Positions 1-9,835 of a stretch of 64,000 nucleotides of DNA are shown one piece after another. The DNA is taken from contig NZ_JACOQK010000001.1 in NCBI RefSeq assembly GCF_014297275.1, forward strand, positions 2,294,001 to 2,358,000. The letters run 5' to 3'. The position numbers and the translations under genes are program-made. The notes under the pieces are model-generated. The model did not search any database and was not told where the DNA came from. It saw only the letters and a list, made by a program, of their open reading frames with translations. The stretch's first letter is position 1; each line of letters begins with the position of its first letter. The stretch is from Clostridium facile. Its GTDB lineage: Bacteria; Bacillota; Clostridia; Oscillospirales; Ruminococcaceae.

Positions 1-822
1 CTTCAACAGGAATACGGATATAACCCAATGAGTGGGTGTCTGCCAATGGCAATTCCGTTTATCATCCTATTTGGTATGATTGACGTTGTGTACAAGCCAT
101 TAACCCATATTTTACACCTATCTTCCGATGTAATCCAGCAAGCAGCTGATATTATTGGAAATACAGGAAATATGATGACCCAGCAGTTAAGCATTATTTC
201 CCAGGTTCAAGCGTCGGGTGGAGCAGAAAAATTCGCTGCATTAGGGCCTGATGTGATTGAAAAAATACAAAATTTGGACTTGAACTTTTTAGGAATTAAC
301 CTTGGATCGGTTCCATTGGAACAAATTCAGCAGGGAATTATTTTTCCATTGATTTTGTTGCCAGTTTTAGCAGGGGTGTTCTCTTTCTTACAGATGTTTG
401 TTTCCATGAAGATGAACCCAATGAGCATGGAGGCGGCTGGTGGAGCTGGCTGTTCCATGAAGGTTATGATGTACATTATGCCAATCTTCTCTATCTGGAT
501 TACCTGTACAGTACCAGCAGGTGTTGGCAGCTACTGGATTATTTCTTATTTGATCGGCTTAGTGCAGGTAATTGTGCTGAATAAGTTTTACAATCCAAAA
601 CGTTTGCGGGAAGAAGCCAAGGCGGAGATGGAAGCAAAACGGAAATCAAAAAAGACAACAATTAAAGAAGAAATTAAAATAGATGGAGAAACAGTTGTAA
701 AAGAAAAACAAGTTTCCCAAAAAGAATGGAACCGCCAACGTCTGGCAGCGGCAAGAAAAGCTGATGCAGAAAAATACGGGGAAGAATATATCGATGTAAC
801 AGATGATGATCTTTTATCCTAA
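1..822 (+). CDS. yidC: Membrane protein insertase YidC/Oxa1 family (5' truncated by window)
   Basis: Inserts and folds membrane proteins, alone or with the Sec translocon. The reading frame is open from base 1, so the signal or lipoprotein N-terminus lies outside the window. The first visible residues contain the family signature NPMSGCLP, followed by hydrophobic segments (IPFIILFGMIDVVY, then LILLPVLAGVFSFLQMFV, and VGSYWIISYLIGLVQVIVL). A soluble insertion of about 70 residues separates the first two segments, and the tail is long, charged and Lys/Glu rich, as in other clostridial YidC proteins. The khpB gene follows after 25 bases, the usual order next to the origin (rpmH-rnpA-yidC-khpB). 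Confidence 0.93.
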   Translation, partial: LQQEYGYNPMSGCLPMAIPFIILFGMIDVVYKPLTHILHLSSDVIQQAADIIGNTGNMMTQQLSIISQVQASGGAEKFAALGPDVIEKIQNLDLNFLGINLGSVPLEQIQQGIIFPLILLPVLAGVFSFLQMFVSMKMNPMSMEAAGGAGCSMKVMMYIMPIFSIWITCTVPAGVGSYWIISYLIGLVQVIVLNKFYNPKRLREEAKAEMEAKRKSKKTTIKEEIKIDGETVVKEKQVSQKEWNRQRLAAARKADAEKYGEEYIDVTDDDLLS

Positions 823-847
823 GTTGGCATACGGGAGGTAATAAACC

Positions 848-1735
848 ATGAGAAAAGAATTAACTTTACATGCGGATAGTATTGAACAAGCTATTGCAAT
901 GGCTTGTGAGCAGCTGCAAAAAGGGCAGGAAGAATTAAAATGGGATGTAATCCGCGATGTAAAAAAGAGTTTGTTTGGAAAGATTAAAGAACAGGCGGAA
1001 GTAACATTCTATTATGAAGAACAGGATGTAGTAGAACAGCCAGAAGTTGCTGAAACCGTCACAACTACATCGGTTGATGAAGATACCACAAAACATAAAA
1101 TTGAAATTGCTACCACTTATTTAAAAGATGTCCTTTCTGCAATGGGATTAAACGATGTTCATATGGATATTGACCGGGAAGAGGACAACGTGAAAATTGT
1201 GTTAGAAGGGGATAACATGGGGGTTGCGATTGGCCGCCGTGGGGAAACCTTGGACGCACTTCAATATCTGGTAAGCTTAGTGGCAAACCGGGAAGAAGGG
1301 GACTATGTCCGCTTTATTATTGACAGTGGTAACTTCCGTGAAAAAAGGGAAGAAACCCTGCGTCATCTGGCTGCTAAAATTGCAAAAACAACCTTAAAAA
1401 CAGGCAGAAATTCCACCTTGGAACCAATGAACCCATATGAAAGAAGAATCATCCATTCTGTGGTATCCGAAATTGAAGGTGTTTATTCCAAATCTATTGG
1501 GGAAGAACCAAACCGTAAAGTTGTGGTAATTAGTGAACATCCAAGAAAAAGCAACCGCAATGGAAAAGGTGGCAACTACCATAAAAAACCACGGGAACGC
1601 CGCAATTATGATGATAAGGATTATGTTATCCCAAAAGATGTTTCCAATCAGCCATCCACTTATGATTTTGAAAAAGAGTTTTTGAAAAAAAGCAGTGACA
1701 CAAAATTGTATTCCAAAATCGAATTTGATGACTAA
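848..1735 (+). CDS. khpB: RNA-binding protein KhpB/Jag (Jag_N, KH and R3H domains)
   Basis: A 295-residue RNA-binding protein that works with KhpA in cell elongation control in other Firmicutes. An N-terminal Jag_N domain (about 1-55) is followed by an acidic linker, a KH domain with the IGRRGETLDALQYL core near residue 128, and an R3H domain (ERRIIHSVV near 198). The C-terminus is basic and Asn/Gly rich and suits nucleic-acid binding. ATG is preceded by GGGAGGTAATAAACC. Position directly after yidC is typical. The old name SpoIIIJ-associated protein refers to this position and says nothing firm about function. Confidence 0.93.
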   Translation: MRKELTLHADSIEQAIAMACEQLQKGQEELKWDVIRDVKKSLFGKIKEQAEVTFYYEEQDVVEQPEVAETVTTTSVDEDTTKHKIEIATTYLKDVLSAMGLNDVHMDIDREEDNVKIVLEGDNMGVAIGRRGETLDALQYLVSLVANREEGDYVRFIIDSGNFREKREETLRHLAAKIAKTTLKTGRNSTLEPMNPYERRIIHSVVSEIEGVYSKSIGEEPNRKVVVISEHPRKSNRNGKGGNYHKKPRERRNYDDKDYVIPKDVSNQPSTYDFEKEFLKKSSDTKLYSKIEFDD

Positions 1736-1811
1736 GTAAAAGTATAAATTGTTAAAATTTGTACAGAGCGTATATGCACCTTGCGGTGACATGCTTTTGT
1801 TTATCGGAACC

Positions 1812-1857
1812 AACAGGTATTAGCCAGGTGTAATCCTTGGCTTTTACCTGTTTTTTT
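1812..1857 (+). terminator. Rho-independent terminator after khpB
   Basis: AACAGGTA pairs with TACCTGTT, with an inner GCCAGG/CCTTGGC stem, followed directly by seven T. It separates yidC-khpB from mnmE. Confidence 0.8.
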
Positions 1858-1903
1858 ATGGCTTTCGATAGCCTATTATGATTAGAAAGACAGGAGGATA
1901 TCC

Positions 1904-3265
1904 ATGAAAACAATTGCGGCAATTGCAACCCCTCTTGCAGTGGGAGGGATTTCGGTCATCCGTTTATCCGGGGAAGAAGCAATTTCTCTTGCAGAACAGA
2001 TTTTTCAGCCAGTATCCGGCAAAAAATTGAGTCAGATGGAAGGTTATACCGCTGCTTATGGGGATATTATTTCCCAAGGAAATAAAATAGATGATGGAGT
2101 TGCCTTAGTATACCGTGCTCCTAAAAGTTACACAGGGGAGAATGTAGTGGAAATATCCTGCCACGGAGGGCTATTGGTTTCCCGTAATGTGCTTCGTGCA
2201 GCACTGGAAGCAGGGGCTGCTCCGGCGCAGAATGGCGAGTTTACCAAACGAGCTTTTTTGAACGGAAAAATGGGATTGACCCAAGCAGAAGCAGTGATGG
2301 ATATTATCAATGCCCAATCCGACCAGGCTGTTAAATCGGCAAAAACAGCAATGGAAGGGGCATTGTACCAGTCCATCCGTAGTGTGTGCGATCAGTTAGT
2401 TGCCGTAGCTGGGCATTTATCCGCATGGGTAGACTACCCGGAAGAAGAAATTGAACAGGTGGAAACAAGTCATCTTTTGGAATCCCTTCAGCAAGCAGAA
2501 TCCCAGATGAAAGAGCTGTTGGAACACTATGACGTAGGAAGAATTATTCGGGAAGGGATCGAAACTGCAATTGTAGGGAAACCAAATGTGGGAAAATCCA
2601 CCTTGATGAACTTAATGAGCGGTGTACAGAAAAGTATTGTCACGGATATTGCGGGGACAACCCGTGATGTAGTGGAAGAAACTGTAGATATTGGCGGGGT
2701 AATCCTCCGTTTGGCAGATACCGCCGGTATCCGCGATACTCAGGATGTTGTGGAGCAGATTGGTGTAGATATGGCAAAAAAGAGGATGCTTCATGCAGAT
2801 TTAGTCCTTGCCATGTTTGATTGTTCCGAAGAGCTGTCTGACCAGGATAAACAGTTGATTGAGGAGTTAAGAGGCTTGCCAGTCATAGCGGTAGTCAATA
2901 AGACCGACTTGGAACAAAAACTGGACACCACTTATTTGCAGCAGCATTTCCAACGTATTGTATTTATTTCTGCTAAAAATACAGATGGGATAGACCAATT
3001 AAAGCAAACTATTTTTTCTATGCTGGAATTGGAGCATATTGATGGGTCATCCCCAATGATCGCAAATGAACGGCAAAAGAATTGTGCGCAGCAGGCATAC
3101 CAGATGATTCAGGAAAGCATTGCGACTCTGCAGGCAGGATTTACTTTGGATGCTGTTACGGTTTCGATTGAATCTGCGATTGAGTCCCTATTGGAATTGA
3201 CAGGGGAACGGGTGACAGATGCAGTAGTAGACGAAGTGTTTTCTCATTTTTGTGTTGGAAAATAA
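1904..3265 (+). CDS. mnmE: tRNA modification GTPase MnmE
   Basis: With MnmG it forms the complex that installs the (carboxymethyl)aminomethyl group on wobble U34 of tRNA. The 453-residue length is normal. The N-terminal folate-binding domain starts ATPLAVGGISVIRLSG. The G domain shows G1 GKPNVGKST near residue 225, G3 DTAG, G4 NKTD and G5 SAK. The protein ends in FCVGK, the variant of the C-terminal C-(I/L/V)-GK motif whose Cys is needed for activity. A strong AGGAGG lies 6 bases before ATG. It is followed by mnmG 151 bases downstream. Confidence 0.97.
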   Translation: MKTIAAIATPLAVGGISVIRLSGEEAISLAEQIFQPVSGKKLSQMEGYTAAYGDIISQGNKIDDGVALVYRAPKSYTGENVVEISCHGGLLVSRNVLRAALEAGAAPAQNGEFTKRAFLNGKMGLTQAEAVMDIINAQSDQAVKSAKTAMEGALYQSIRSVCDQLVAVAGHLSAWVDYPEEEIEQVETSHLLESLQQAESQMKELLEHYDVGRIIREGIETAIVGKPNVGKSTLMNLMSGVQKSIVTDIAGTTRDVVEETVDIGGVILRLADTAGIRDTQDVVEQIGVDMAKKRMLHADLVLAMFDCSEELSDQDKQLIEELRGLPVIAVVNKTDLEQKLDTTYLQQHFQRIVFISAKNTDGIDQLKQTIFSMLELEHIDGSSPMIANERQKNCAQQAYQMIQESIATLQAGFTLDAVTVSIESAIESLLELTGERVTDAVVDEVFSHFCVGK

Positions 3266-3416
3266 TACGAAAAGTATTAAAATAAAAATAGTTGCATCGC
3301 CAAAATAATTTGTTGAAAAAATAGATCGATTCCGTTATGGAAAGATAGTGGAAAAAAAGACAGAAAAATTAGATGGAAACACGGTGGAAAATAAACATAC
3401 CATGAGGTGAAAAGAG

Positions 3417-5306
3417 ATGAATTATCCAATGGGTGAATTTGATATAGCGGTGGTAGGCGCTGGGCATGCTGGCGTGGAAGCTGCTTTGGCGTCCGCGCGG
3501 TTGGGAATGAAAACTGTGCTGTTTACCATATCTTTGGACCAGATCGCTAATATGCCATGTAACCCTTCCATTGGAGGGACGGCAAAAGGGCATTTGGTCA
3601 GGGAGATTGATGCCCTAGGTGGAGAAATGGGAAAGGCGGCAGACGCCACCTTTTTACAGAGCAGGATGTTAAACAGGGGAAAAGGTCCTGCGGTACATAG
3701 CTTAAGGGTGCAGGCAGACCGTATGGCATACCATCGCCATGTAAAACAAGTCTGTGAAAACCAGGAAAATCTATGGATTAAACAGGATGAAATCGCAGAT
3801 ATTCAGGTAGATGATAAAAACCAGGTAACCGGGGTTGTCACTAAATTGGGAGCTGTTTATCAAACAAAAGCGGCGATCTTATGTTGTGGAACCTACTTGA
3901 ATGGCACTATTTATGTGGGAGAAGCATCCTACTCCAGTGGGCCAGACGGCGCAAACGCCGCTACTTTATTGACCAGAAACCTAGAAAAATTGGGAATGGA
4001 ACTACGACGTTTTAAAACGGGAACCCCTTCCCGTGTCCATCGCCGTAGCATTGATTTTTCCCAGTTGGAAGAACAGTCTGGAGATGAGCGGATTGTTCCA
4101 TTCTCATTTGAAACCAAAGGGAAACTGAAAAACCAAGTAAATTGTTATATTGCCTATACCAATGAAAAAACCCATCAGGTCATTCAGGATAATATCCATT
4201 TGTCCCCATTATATTCTGGAAAAATTCATGGAGTTGGACCAAGGTATTGCCCATCCATCGAGGATAAAGTGGTGCGTTTTTCAGATAAGCCACGCCATCA
4301 GTTGTTTATTGAACCAATGGGAATGGACACTGATGAAATTTACTTGCAGGGAATGTCCTCTTCGTTGCCAGAGAATGTACAGTTACAGTTTTTGCGTACT
4401 ATAAAAGGATTGGAACATGTTGAAGTAATGCGTAATGCTTATGCCATCGAATATGATTGCTGTGACCCATTGCAATTGCAGCCTACTTTGGAGTTTATCA
4501 AAATCAAAGGGCTGTATGGTGCTGGGCAGTTTAATGGGACTTCTGGCTATGAGGAAGCTGCTGCTCAAGGATTAGTAGCTGGTATCAATGCAGCACGTAA
4601 AATAAAAGGACAAACACCTGTTATTTTAGACCGTGCCAGCTCTTATATTGGAACCCTGATTGATGATTTGGTGACAAAAGGATGTTCTGACCCTTACCGG
4701 ATGATGACATCCCGAAGTGAGTACCGTTTGGTACTTCGGCAGGATAACGCTGACCAGCGTTTAACCCCGATGGGGCATGAAATTGGTTTGATCTCCGACC
4801 AACGTTATCAAGACTTCCTACACAAAATGGAGATGATTGAACAGGAAACCAAAAGGGTTTCTACGGTACATATGGGGCCATCAAAAGAATTGAATGAACT
4901 ATTGGTTTCACGTGGAACTTCCCCATTAAAGTCCGGTGTAAAAATGGAAGACCTAATCCGACGTCCCCAAGTAAGTTACGAGGATTTAAAACCATTTGAT
5001 AAAGAACGTCCTGAACTTCCATATGAGGTGACGGAACAGGTGGAAATCTCATTAAAATATGAAGGATATATCAAACGCCAGTTAATACAGGTTGAAGATA
5101 TGCGCCGTTTAGAAAACAAGTCATTGCCAGTTGATTTGGATTATAACACCATTGAAGGGCTTCGTTTGGAAGCAAGGGAAAAATTGAATAAAATCCGCCC
5201 GTTGAGCATTGGACAGGCTTCCCGTATTTCTGGAGTAAGCCCTGCGGATATTTCTGTTTTATTGATTTGGATGGAACAGGTAAAACACGACCATTGGAAA
5301 GGATAA
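3417..5306 (+). CDS. mnmG: tRNA uridine-5-carboxymethylaminomethyl synthesis enzyme MnmG (GidA)
   Basis: FAD-dependent partner of MnmE in U34 modification. The 629-residue chain opens with the Rossmann motif AVVGAGHAGVEAA, followed by NPSIGGTAKGHLVREIDALGG and FKTGTP, all MnmG signatures, and has the helical C-terminal domain that binds MnmE (EGLRLEAREKLNKIRP). The start is the ATG 7 bases after GAGGTG. The 151 bases upstream of it contain repeated GGAAA-like words but no convincing terminator, so it is probably co-transcribed with mnmE. Confidence 0.97.
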   Translation: MNYPMGEFDIAVVGAGHAGVEAALASARLGMKTVLFTISLDQIANMPCNPSIGGTAKGHLVREIDALGGEMGKAADATFLQSRMLNRGKGPAVHSLRVQADRMAYHRHVKQVCENQENLWIKQDEIADIQVDDKNQVTGVVTKLGAVYQTKAAILCCGTYLNGTIYVGEASYSSGPDGANAATLLTRNLEKLGMELRRFKTGTPSRVHRRSIDFSQLEEQSGDERIVPFSFETKGKLKNQVNCYIAYTNEKTHQVIQDNIHLSPLYSGKIHGVGPRYCPSIEDKVVRFSDKPRHQLFIEPMGMDTDEIYLQGMSSSLPENVQLQFLRTIKGLEHVEVMRNAYAIEYDCCDPLQLQPTLEFIKIKGLYGAGQFNGTSGYEEAAAQGLVAGINAARKIKGQTPVILDRASSYIGTLIDDLVTKGCSDPYRMMTSRSEYRLVLRQDNADQRLTPMGHEIGLISDQRYQDFLHKMEMIEQETKRVSTVHMGPSKELNELLVSRGTSPLKSGVKMEDLIRRPQVSYEDLKPFDKERPELPYEVTEQVEISLKYEGYIKRQLIQVEDMRRLENKSLPVDLDYNTIEGLRLEAREKLNKIRPLSIGQASRISGVSPADISVLLIWMEQVKHDHWKG

Positions 5307-5309
5307 GCT

Positions 5310-6017
5310 ATGATTGAACAGCCGTTATTACAACAGTTTGCTAACCAGTTAGGGGTAACTTTATCCCAACAGCAATTGGATCAATTTGACCGATACGCCC
5401 AACTGCTGGTGGAATGGAATGAAAAAATCAATTTAACCGCAATTGTAGATCCCAGAGAGATTGTGATCAAACATTTTGCGGATAGTATCTCTTTTTTAAA
5501 GGCGGTTTCTGTGCCAGAAGGTTCTTCTTTAATTGATATTGGAACAGGGGCGGGGTTTCCTTCCACCCCTTTGGCGATTGTGCGTCCCGATTTAAAAGTA
5601 ACCCAACTGGATAGCCTGAATAAACGGGTGCTATTTTTACAGGAAGTATCCGACCAGTTAGGGCTTGGCATTCAAACCATTCATCAAAGGGCAGAAGATG
5701 GGGGAAGAGATACTGTCTTACGGGAAAAATTTGATTTTGCCACAGCACGAGCGGTGGCAAATATGCAAACATTATCCGAATATTGCCTTCCTTATGTAAA
5801 ACCCGGTGGATATTTCGTGGCGATGAAGGGGTATGAAATTGAGGAAGAACTGGAACAGGCAAAAAAAGCAATCCGTACCTTGGGCGGCAAGACAGAGGCT
5901 GTAGAAAAATTCCAGTTAGAAGATAACAGCAGGGCAATTATTGTGGTAAAAAAAATATCGCAAACTCCGCCAAAATACCCGAGAAATGCAGGAAAAATCA
6001 AAAAATCCCCGTTATAA
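5310..6017 (+). CDS. rsmG: 16S rRNA (guanine-N7) methyltransferase RsmG (GidB)
   Basis: Methylates G527 (E. coli numbering) of 16S rRNA; loss in other bacteria gives low-level streptomycin resistance. The SAM-binding motif reads LIDIGTGAGFPSTPLAI; most family members have Gly where the Ser-Thr lies, a mild deviation. The C-terminus PPKYPRNAGKIKKSPL is the conserved RsmG tail. The gene begins 3 bases after the mnmG stop, so translation is likely coupled. Confidence 0.96.
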   Translation: MIEQPLLQQFANQLGVTLSQQQLDQFDRYAQLLVEWNEKINLTAIVDPREIVIKHFADSISFLKAVSVPEGSSLIDIGTGAGFPSTPLAIVRPDLKVTQLDSLNKRVLFLQEVSDQLGLGIQTIHQRAEDGGRDTVLREKFDFATARAVANMQTLSEYCLPYVKPGGYFVAMKGYEIEEELEQAKKAIRTLGGKTEAVEKFQLEDNSRAIIVVKKISQTPPKYPRNAGKIKKSPL

Positions 6018-6075
6018 TGCAGCATAAAAGCTCGAAAAAACAGTTTGGGTTGGATTTTTTGTAAATGTAAAAATG

Positions 6076-6104
6076 TGGAAACTAAATCATCTTTGTGGTA
6101 TAGT
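6076..6104 (+). promoter_or_regulatory. Putative sigma-A promoter of noc
   Basis: TGGAAA, 17 bases, TATAGT. It lies downstream of an in-frame ATG at 6045, so that ATG cannot be the start for transcripts made here. This supports the later TTG start. Confidence 0.5.
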
Positions 6105-6152
6105 AGTATTGGACATGGCAGTGGACAAGCTGATGGCACAGAGGTGATTTTT

Positions 6153-6953
6153 TTGGGCATCTTTTCAAAGACAAAAGTAGTAAACCGGGTTGTTTTACTG
6201 GATGTGGAACAGATTAAGCCGAACCCTGCACAGCCCAGGGCAATTTTTGTGGAACAGGAATTGCAGGCTTTAGCGGAGAGCATCCGGGAAAATGGGATAT
6301 TACAACCCCTTACTGTGCGCACAAATGCCAACGGAGAATATGAGCTAATTGCAGGGGAACGTCGGCTCCGTGCGGCAAAACTGGCAAATTTAAAAGAAGT
6401 ACCCTGCATTGTGATGGAAAGTACGGATAAACAATCTGCAGTATACGCTTTAATCGAAAATATCCAACGCCAAAATTTAAATTATTTTGAGGAGGCGGCT
6501 GCAATTTCCAATTTAATTGTGGAGTGGAATGTTACACAGGAAGAAGCATCCAAACGACTGGGAAAGGCGCAATCTACAGTGGCAAATAAAATCCGTTTGC
6601 TGCGGTTTCACCCAGAGCAGCAACAAAAAATTTTAGATGCCGGATTGACAGAACGCCATGCGAGGGCTTTATTAAAGCTGGAGGACCCCATGTTGGTGGA
6701 TAAAGCCATTTATTATATTTCAGCAAGGCACTTAAATGTCCAACAATCCGAAAAATACATACAAGATTTATTACAGGAGACGAAAAAACCACACCGTAAT
6801 TATATTCCGGTGATTAAAGATGTACGGTTGTTTTTAAATACTATCAATAAAGCGATTGAAACCATGCAAAAAGCAGGTGTCCCGGCGACGACAGAAAAAA
6901 GGGAGCAATCGGATTGTATTGAGTATATTGTGAAAATTCCACTTTCCAAATGA
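6153..6953 (+). CDS. noc: ParB-family nucleoid occlusion protein Noc
   Basis: Noc binds DNA sites spread over the chromosome and stops division over the nucleoid. The protein has a ParB/Spo0J N-terminal domain (IKPNPAQPR, then GERRLRAAKLANL) and an HTH (EEASKRLGKAQSTVANKIRLLRF). I assign it to Noc rather than ParB because it follows rsmG directly and a second, canonical parB sits beside parA. TTG at 6153 is chosen as start: GAGGTG stands 6 bases before it, the product begins MGIFSKTK (a possible membrane-binding amphipathic start as in known Noc), and a promoter lies just upstream. An in-frame ATG at 6045 would add 36 unrelated residues. Confidence 0.85.
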   Translation: MGIFSKTKVVNRVVLLDVEQIKPNPAQPRAIFVEQELQALAESIRENGILQPLTVRTNANGEYELIAGERRLRAAKLANLKEVPCIVMESTDKQSAVYALIENIQRQNLNYFEEAAAISNLIVEWNVTQEEASKRLGKAQSTVANKIRLLRFHPEQQQKILDAGLTERHARALLKLEDPMLVDKAIYYISARHLNVQQSEKYIQDLLQETKKPHRNYIPVIKDVRLFLNTINKAIETMQKAGVPATTEKREQSDCIEYIVKIPLSK

Positions 6954-6992
6954 AAAATCCCCCATAAAATAATACTGTAACAATTATTTTAG

Positions 6993-7039
6993 CAGGAAAG
7001 CGGTACAGCTTCGGAGGCTGTGCCGCTTTTCTGTTTTTT
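6993..7039 (+). terminator. Terminator after noc
   Basis: CAGGAAAGCGGTACAGC pairs with GCTGTGCCGCTTTTCTG (one G-U and one mismatch), then six T. Confidence 0.85.
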
Positions 7040-7343
7040 GTTTTAGAATAGCAAAATCTTTTGAGAAACAAAAAATATGTTGTTTTTTATAAACTCAAAT
7101 ATAATAAATAATTACAGACTATTGTAAGGAAAGGTATTTGTATGAATTACTAGTTGAGTGGGTATCATTTTCTGTTATTCATGGTACTAGATAAAATACT
7201 ATATGTAGAAAACAAATTGTTTATACAATTGATTATTAAGGACTAAAAGAAAACCATTTATATAGAAAAAATAAAAATATAAAAAAGAATTTTTTAGGTT
7301 CACATTATTTAAATTTTTAATTTTAATTCTTCAAATGACATTA

Positions 7344-7398
7344 TTTAACCCAGATTTAACCTGTTGATAAACAGATGCCAATCTTTCCCTAGTAAGAT
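7344..7398 (+). promoter_or_regulatory. Putative Pho box and promoter of the secreted phosphatase
   Basis: TTTAAC at 7344 and again at 7355, with a weaker GATAAA at 7366, gives 11-base periodic direct repeats like the TT(A/T/C)ACA repeats bound by PhoP in Bacillus. A possible -10, TAAGAT, lies at 7393-7398, which puts the repeats at about -35 to -61, where PhoP boxes normally sit. No good -35 is present, as expected for an activated promoter. The 300 bases upstream (7040-7343) are very AT rich and I see no gene in them. Confidence 0.45.
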
Positions 7399-7443
7399 AG
7401 AAAACGGTAAAAAATTACTATCATTATTGATCAGGAGGCTATT

Positions 7444-9816
7444 ATGAAAAAAGTAGTAAACGCAAAAAGAATTGTTAGCCTGATTCTTGTGTTGCTATTG
7501 TTGTTTGCCTTCCAGCAAGTAGCAGTATTTGCTGTAGGGAATAATCAACAAGCAAAAACAGAAGCAACACCTGTAATCACAACAAAAACAACCAGTTGGA
7601 ATTATCTTGATAACAATACAAAACCAGAAGATAATTGGAAAACAGATTCCAATTACGACACCACACAATGGAAAACAGCAACTGGTAGTTTTGGTGCTAA
7701 AGATGGAAAATTGGAAGAACTCAGTGGCGGATATCTACCAAATACTTTATTGCAGCAGTATATTGATGGCAAAAATGAACCAGATATTCCTGTTTATTAT
7801 TTTAGGACAACTTTTGACGCAACCAATCTTGCGGATATTCAAAAAATTACAGGATCTGTTTTATATGACGATGCCATTGTTGTTTATGTAAATGGACAGA
7901 AAATCGCCGGATTTGATGATGAATCTTTCGATGAAAATGGTTATGGTGGTTCTAATGCCAGTGCACCAAAAGCTGGAAAAATCAATTTTGAAAATATAGA
8001 ATCCTTACAGTTAAAAGAAACAGGAAATGTACTTGCTGTAGAATTGCATCAAGGACGTCCAAGTAGTTCTGACCTGTATTTTGATTTTCAAGAACTTGTT
8101 TTAGATACCAAAGGTAATCAGCCTGAAATCAAAGATATTTCTTTAAATATTGGGGAAGATGAAACACAAAAAAATATTACTTGGTATGGCACTTCTACTC
8201 AGGCAACACAAGTACAATTTGTAGTAAAACCAGAAGGTTGGATAGAACAAGCTGGTTTTCCAGCCGAAAATGTTATTTCTGTTCCAGCGGTACAATCCTC
8301 TACCAGCATGCAAGGTTTCCAAAATAATAAGGCGACCATGTATGGTTTAAAAGAAAACACAACTTATCTTTATCGTGTAGGAAATGATGAAAAATGGTCG
8401 GAAACCTACTCCTTTACTACTGCGGCATTTGGTGAAAATGCATCTTTTAATTTCCTATTTGCTGGCGACCCACAAATTGGGGCTTCTAATACAGCAAGTG
8501 ATACCGAAGGATGGGTTAATACAATGAACCGCTCCTTGCAACAGTTCCCAGAAACTAGCTTTTTATTGAGTGCTGGTGACCAAATTAATGATAAAAATTC
8601 TGAGGAAGAAGACCAATACGTTGGTTTCCTTACCCCTGACGCAATGCATTCTTTATCCTTGGCAACCAATGTAGGTAACCATGATAGCGGTAGCCAAAAA
8701 TATACCGAGCATTTTAATATGCCAAATGTGGATAGTTTAGGTCAATCAAACAATACTGGTGATGGCAGTGGGGATTATTGGTTTACCTATAACAATGTTT
8801 TGTTCCTATCTTTAAACTCTAACAATGTTCAAACTGCTGAACATAAAGCATTTATGGAAAAAGTATTAAAAGAACATGGATCAGAAGCAAGATGGACAGT
8901 AGTTTCGTTCCATCATTCCATTTACAGTGTGGCGAACCACTACACCGACAAAGATATCCAGCAAAGAAGGGCAGAGTTAGCGCCAATTTTTTCTGAATTG
9001 GGAATTGATGTTGTATTAATGGGACATGACCATTATTATACCAGAACTTATATGATGGAGGGTGGAAATCCAGTTGTTCCGGAAGGAAATGATGTTTCCA
9101 AAGGGGAACAAGCTCCAACCAGTGTAACCGATCCAGAAGAAGGTCAGGTTTTATATATAACTGCAAACTCCGCATCCGGTAGTAAATATTATAGTAGAAA
9201 CAGCAAATTAGCTTCTGGTATGCCAGATTATGTAGCAGTTCAAGATCAAAGTAACCGCGAAAATATTACCAATGTAGAGGTCACAGACAATTCCTTTACT
9301 GTTACTACCTATTATACAGATACAGATCAATTAACTCCAGTAGATACTTTCACAATTTACAAAACATCCCAAACAGAAAATCCAACCATTCATTTACCAG
9401 AAGTAACAACAGGAGATCAGGAAATTATTCAACAAGGAAGCCATTTTGACCCAATGGATGGGGTATCTGCTACTGACGCGAATGGCAATGATATTACAAA
9501 TCTCATTCAAGTGGAAGGTAAAGTGGATACACAAACTCCAGGCAGTTATACTTTAACTTATAGTGTTACAGATGAAAATGGCAATAGCACTTCTGTAGAA
9601 CGTCACATTGTTGTTGTAAAATCTTCCAGTGAATCTGGTGACAATCAATCTAATGGCAATTCCAGTTCTACAAATTCTCAAAATACATCTTCCACTCAGA
9701 ATTCTACAAAACCAGTTCATACAGGGGATTACATCTTGTTCTTCCCAGCAATGTTAGCAGCAGTAGGTGCTACAATTGGTGGAACTATTTTGATGAAAAG
9801 AAAATTAAAAAAATAA
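7444..9816 (+). CDS. Secreted purple-acid-phosphatase-like metallophosphoesterase with wall anchor
   Basis: A 790-residue extracellular enzyme. A signal peptide (about 1-30) is followed by a jelly-roll-like region (about 40-225), a purple acid phosphatase N-terminal Fn3-like domain (about 235-330) and a calcineurin-type catalytic domain with all metal motifs: GDPQ, SAGDQIND, VGNHD, FHHS and GHDH. An Ig-like domain (about 650-730) precedes a Ser/Asn/Thr-rich linker and a C-terminal PVHTGD motif, membrane segment and KRKLKK tail, which looks like a non-canonical sortase signal. It most likely releases phosphate from organic phosphate outside the cell; substrate is unknown. The Pho-box-like repeats upstream fit that role. 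Confidence 0.85.
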   Translation: MKKVVNAKRIVSLILVLLLLFAFQQVAVFAVGNNQQAKTEATPVITTKTTSWNYLDNNTKPEDNWKTDSNYDTTQWKTATGSFGAKDGKLEELSGGYLPNTLLQQYIDGKNEPDIPVYYFRTTFDATNLADIQKITGSVLYDDAIVVYVNGQKIAGFDDESFDENGYGGSNASAPKAGKINFENIESLQLKETGNVLAVELHQGRPSSSDLYFDFQELVLDTKGNQPEIKDISLNIGEDETQKNITWYGTSTQATQVQFVVKPEGWIEQAGFPAENVISVPAVQSSTSMQGFQNNKATMYGLKENTTYLYRVGNDEKWSETYSFTTAAFGENASFNFLFAGDPQIGASNTASDTEGWVNTMNRSLQQFPETSFLLSAGDQINDKNSEEEDQYVGFLTPDAMHSLSLATNVGNHDSGSQKYTEHFNMPNVDSLGQSNNTGDGSGDYWFTYNNVLFLSLNSNNVQTAEHKAFMEKVLKEHGSEARWTVVSFHHSIYSVANHYTDKDIQQRRAELAPIFSELGIDVVLMGHDHYYTRTYMMEGGNPVVPEGNDVSKGEQAPTSVTDPEEGQVLYITANSASGSKYYSRNSKLASGMPDYVAVQDQSNRENITNVEVTDNSFTVTTYYTDTDQLTPVDTFTIYKTSQTENPTIHLPEVTTGDQEIIQQGSHFDPMDGVSATDANGNDITNLIQVEGKVDTQTPGSYTLTYSVTDENGNSTSVERHIVVVKSSSESGDNQSNGNSSSTNSQNTSSTQNSTKPVHTGDYILFFPAMLAAVGATIGGTILMKRKLKK

Positions 9817-9835
9817 AAATTAAGATAGGATATTG

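Noticed and set aside
5792..6409. 205-codon minus-strand frame across the rsmG-noc junction
   Set aside because: Shadow of two well-supported plus-strand genes, with no ribosome binding site or family match.
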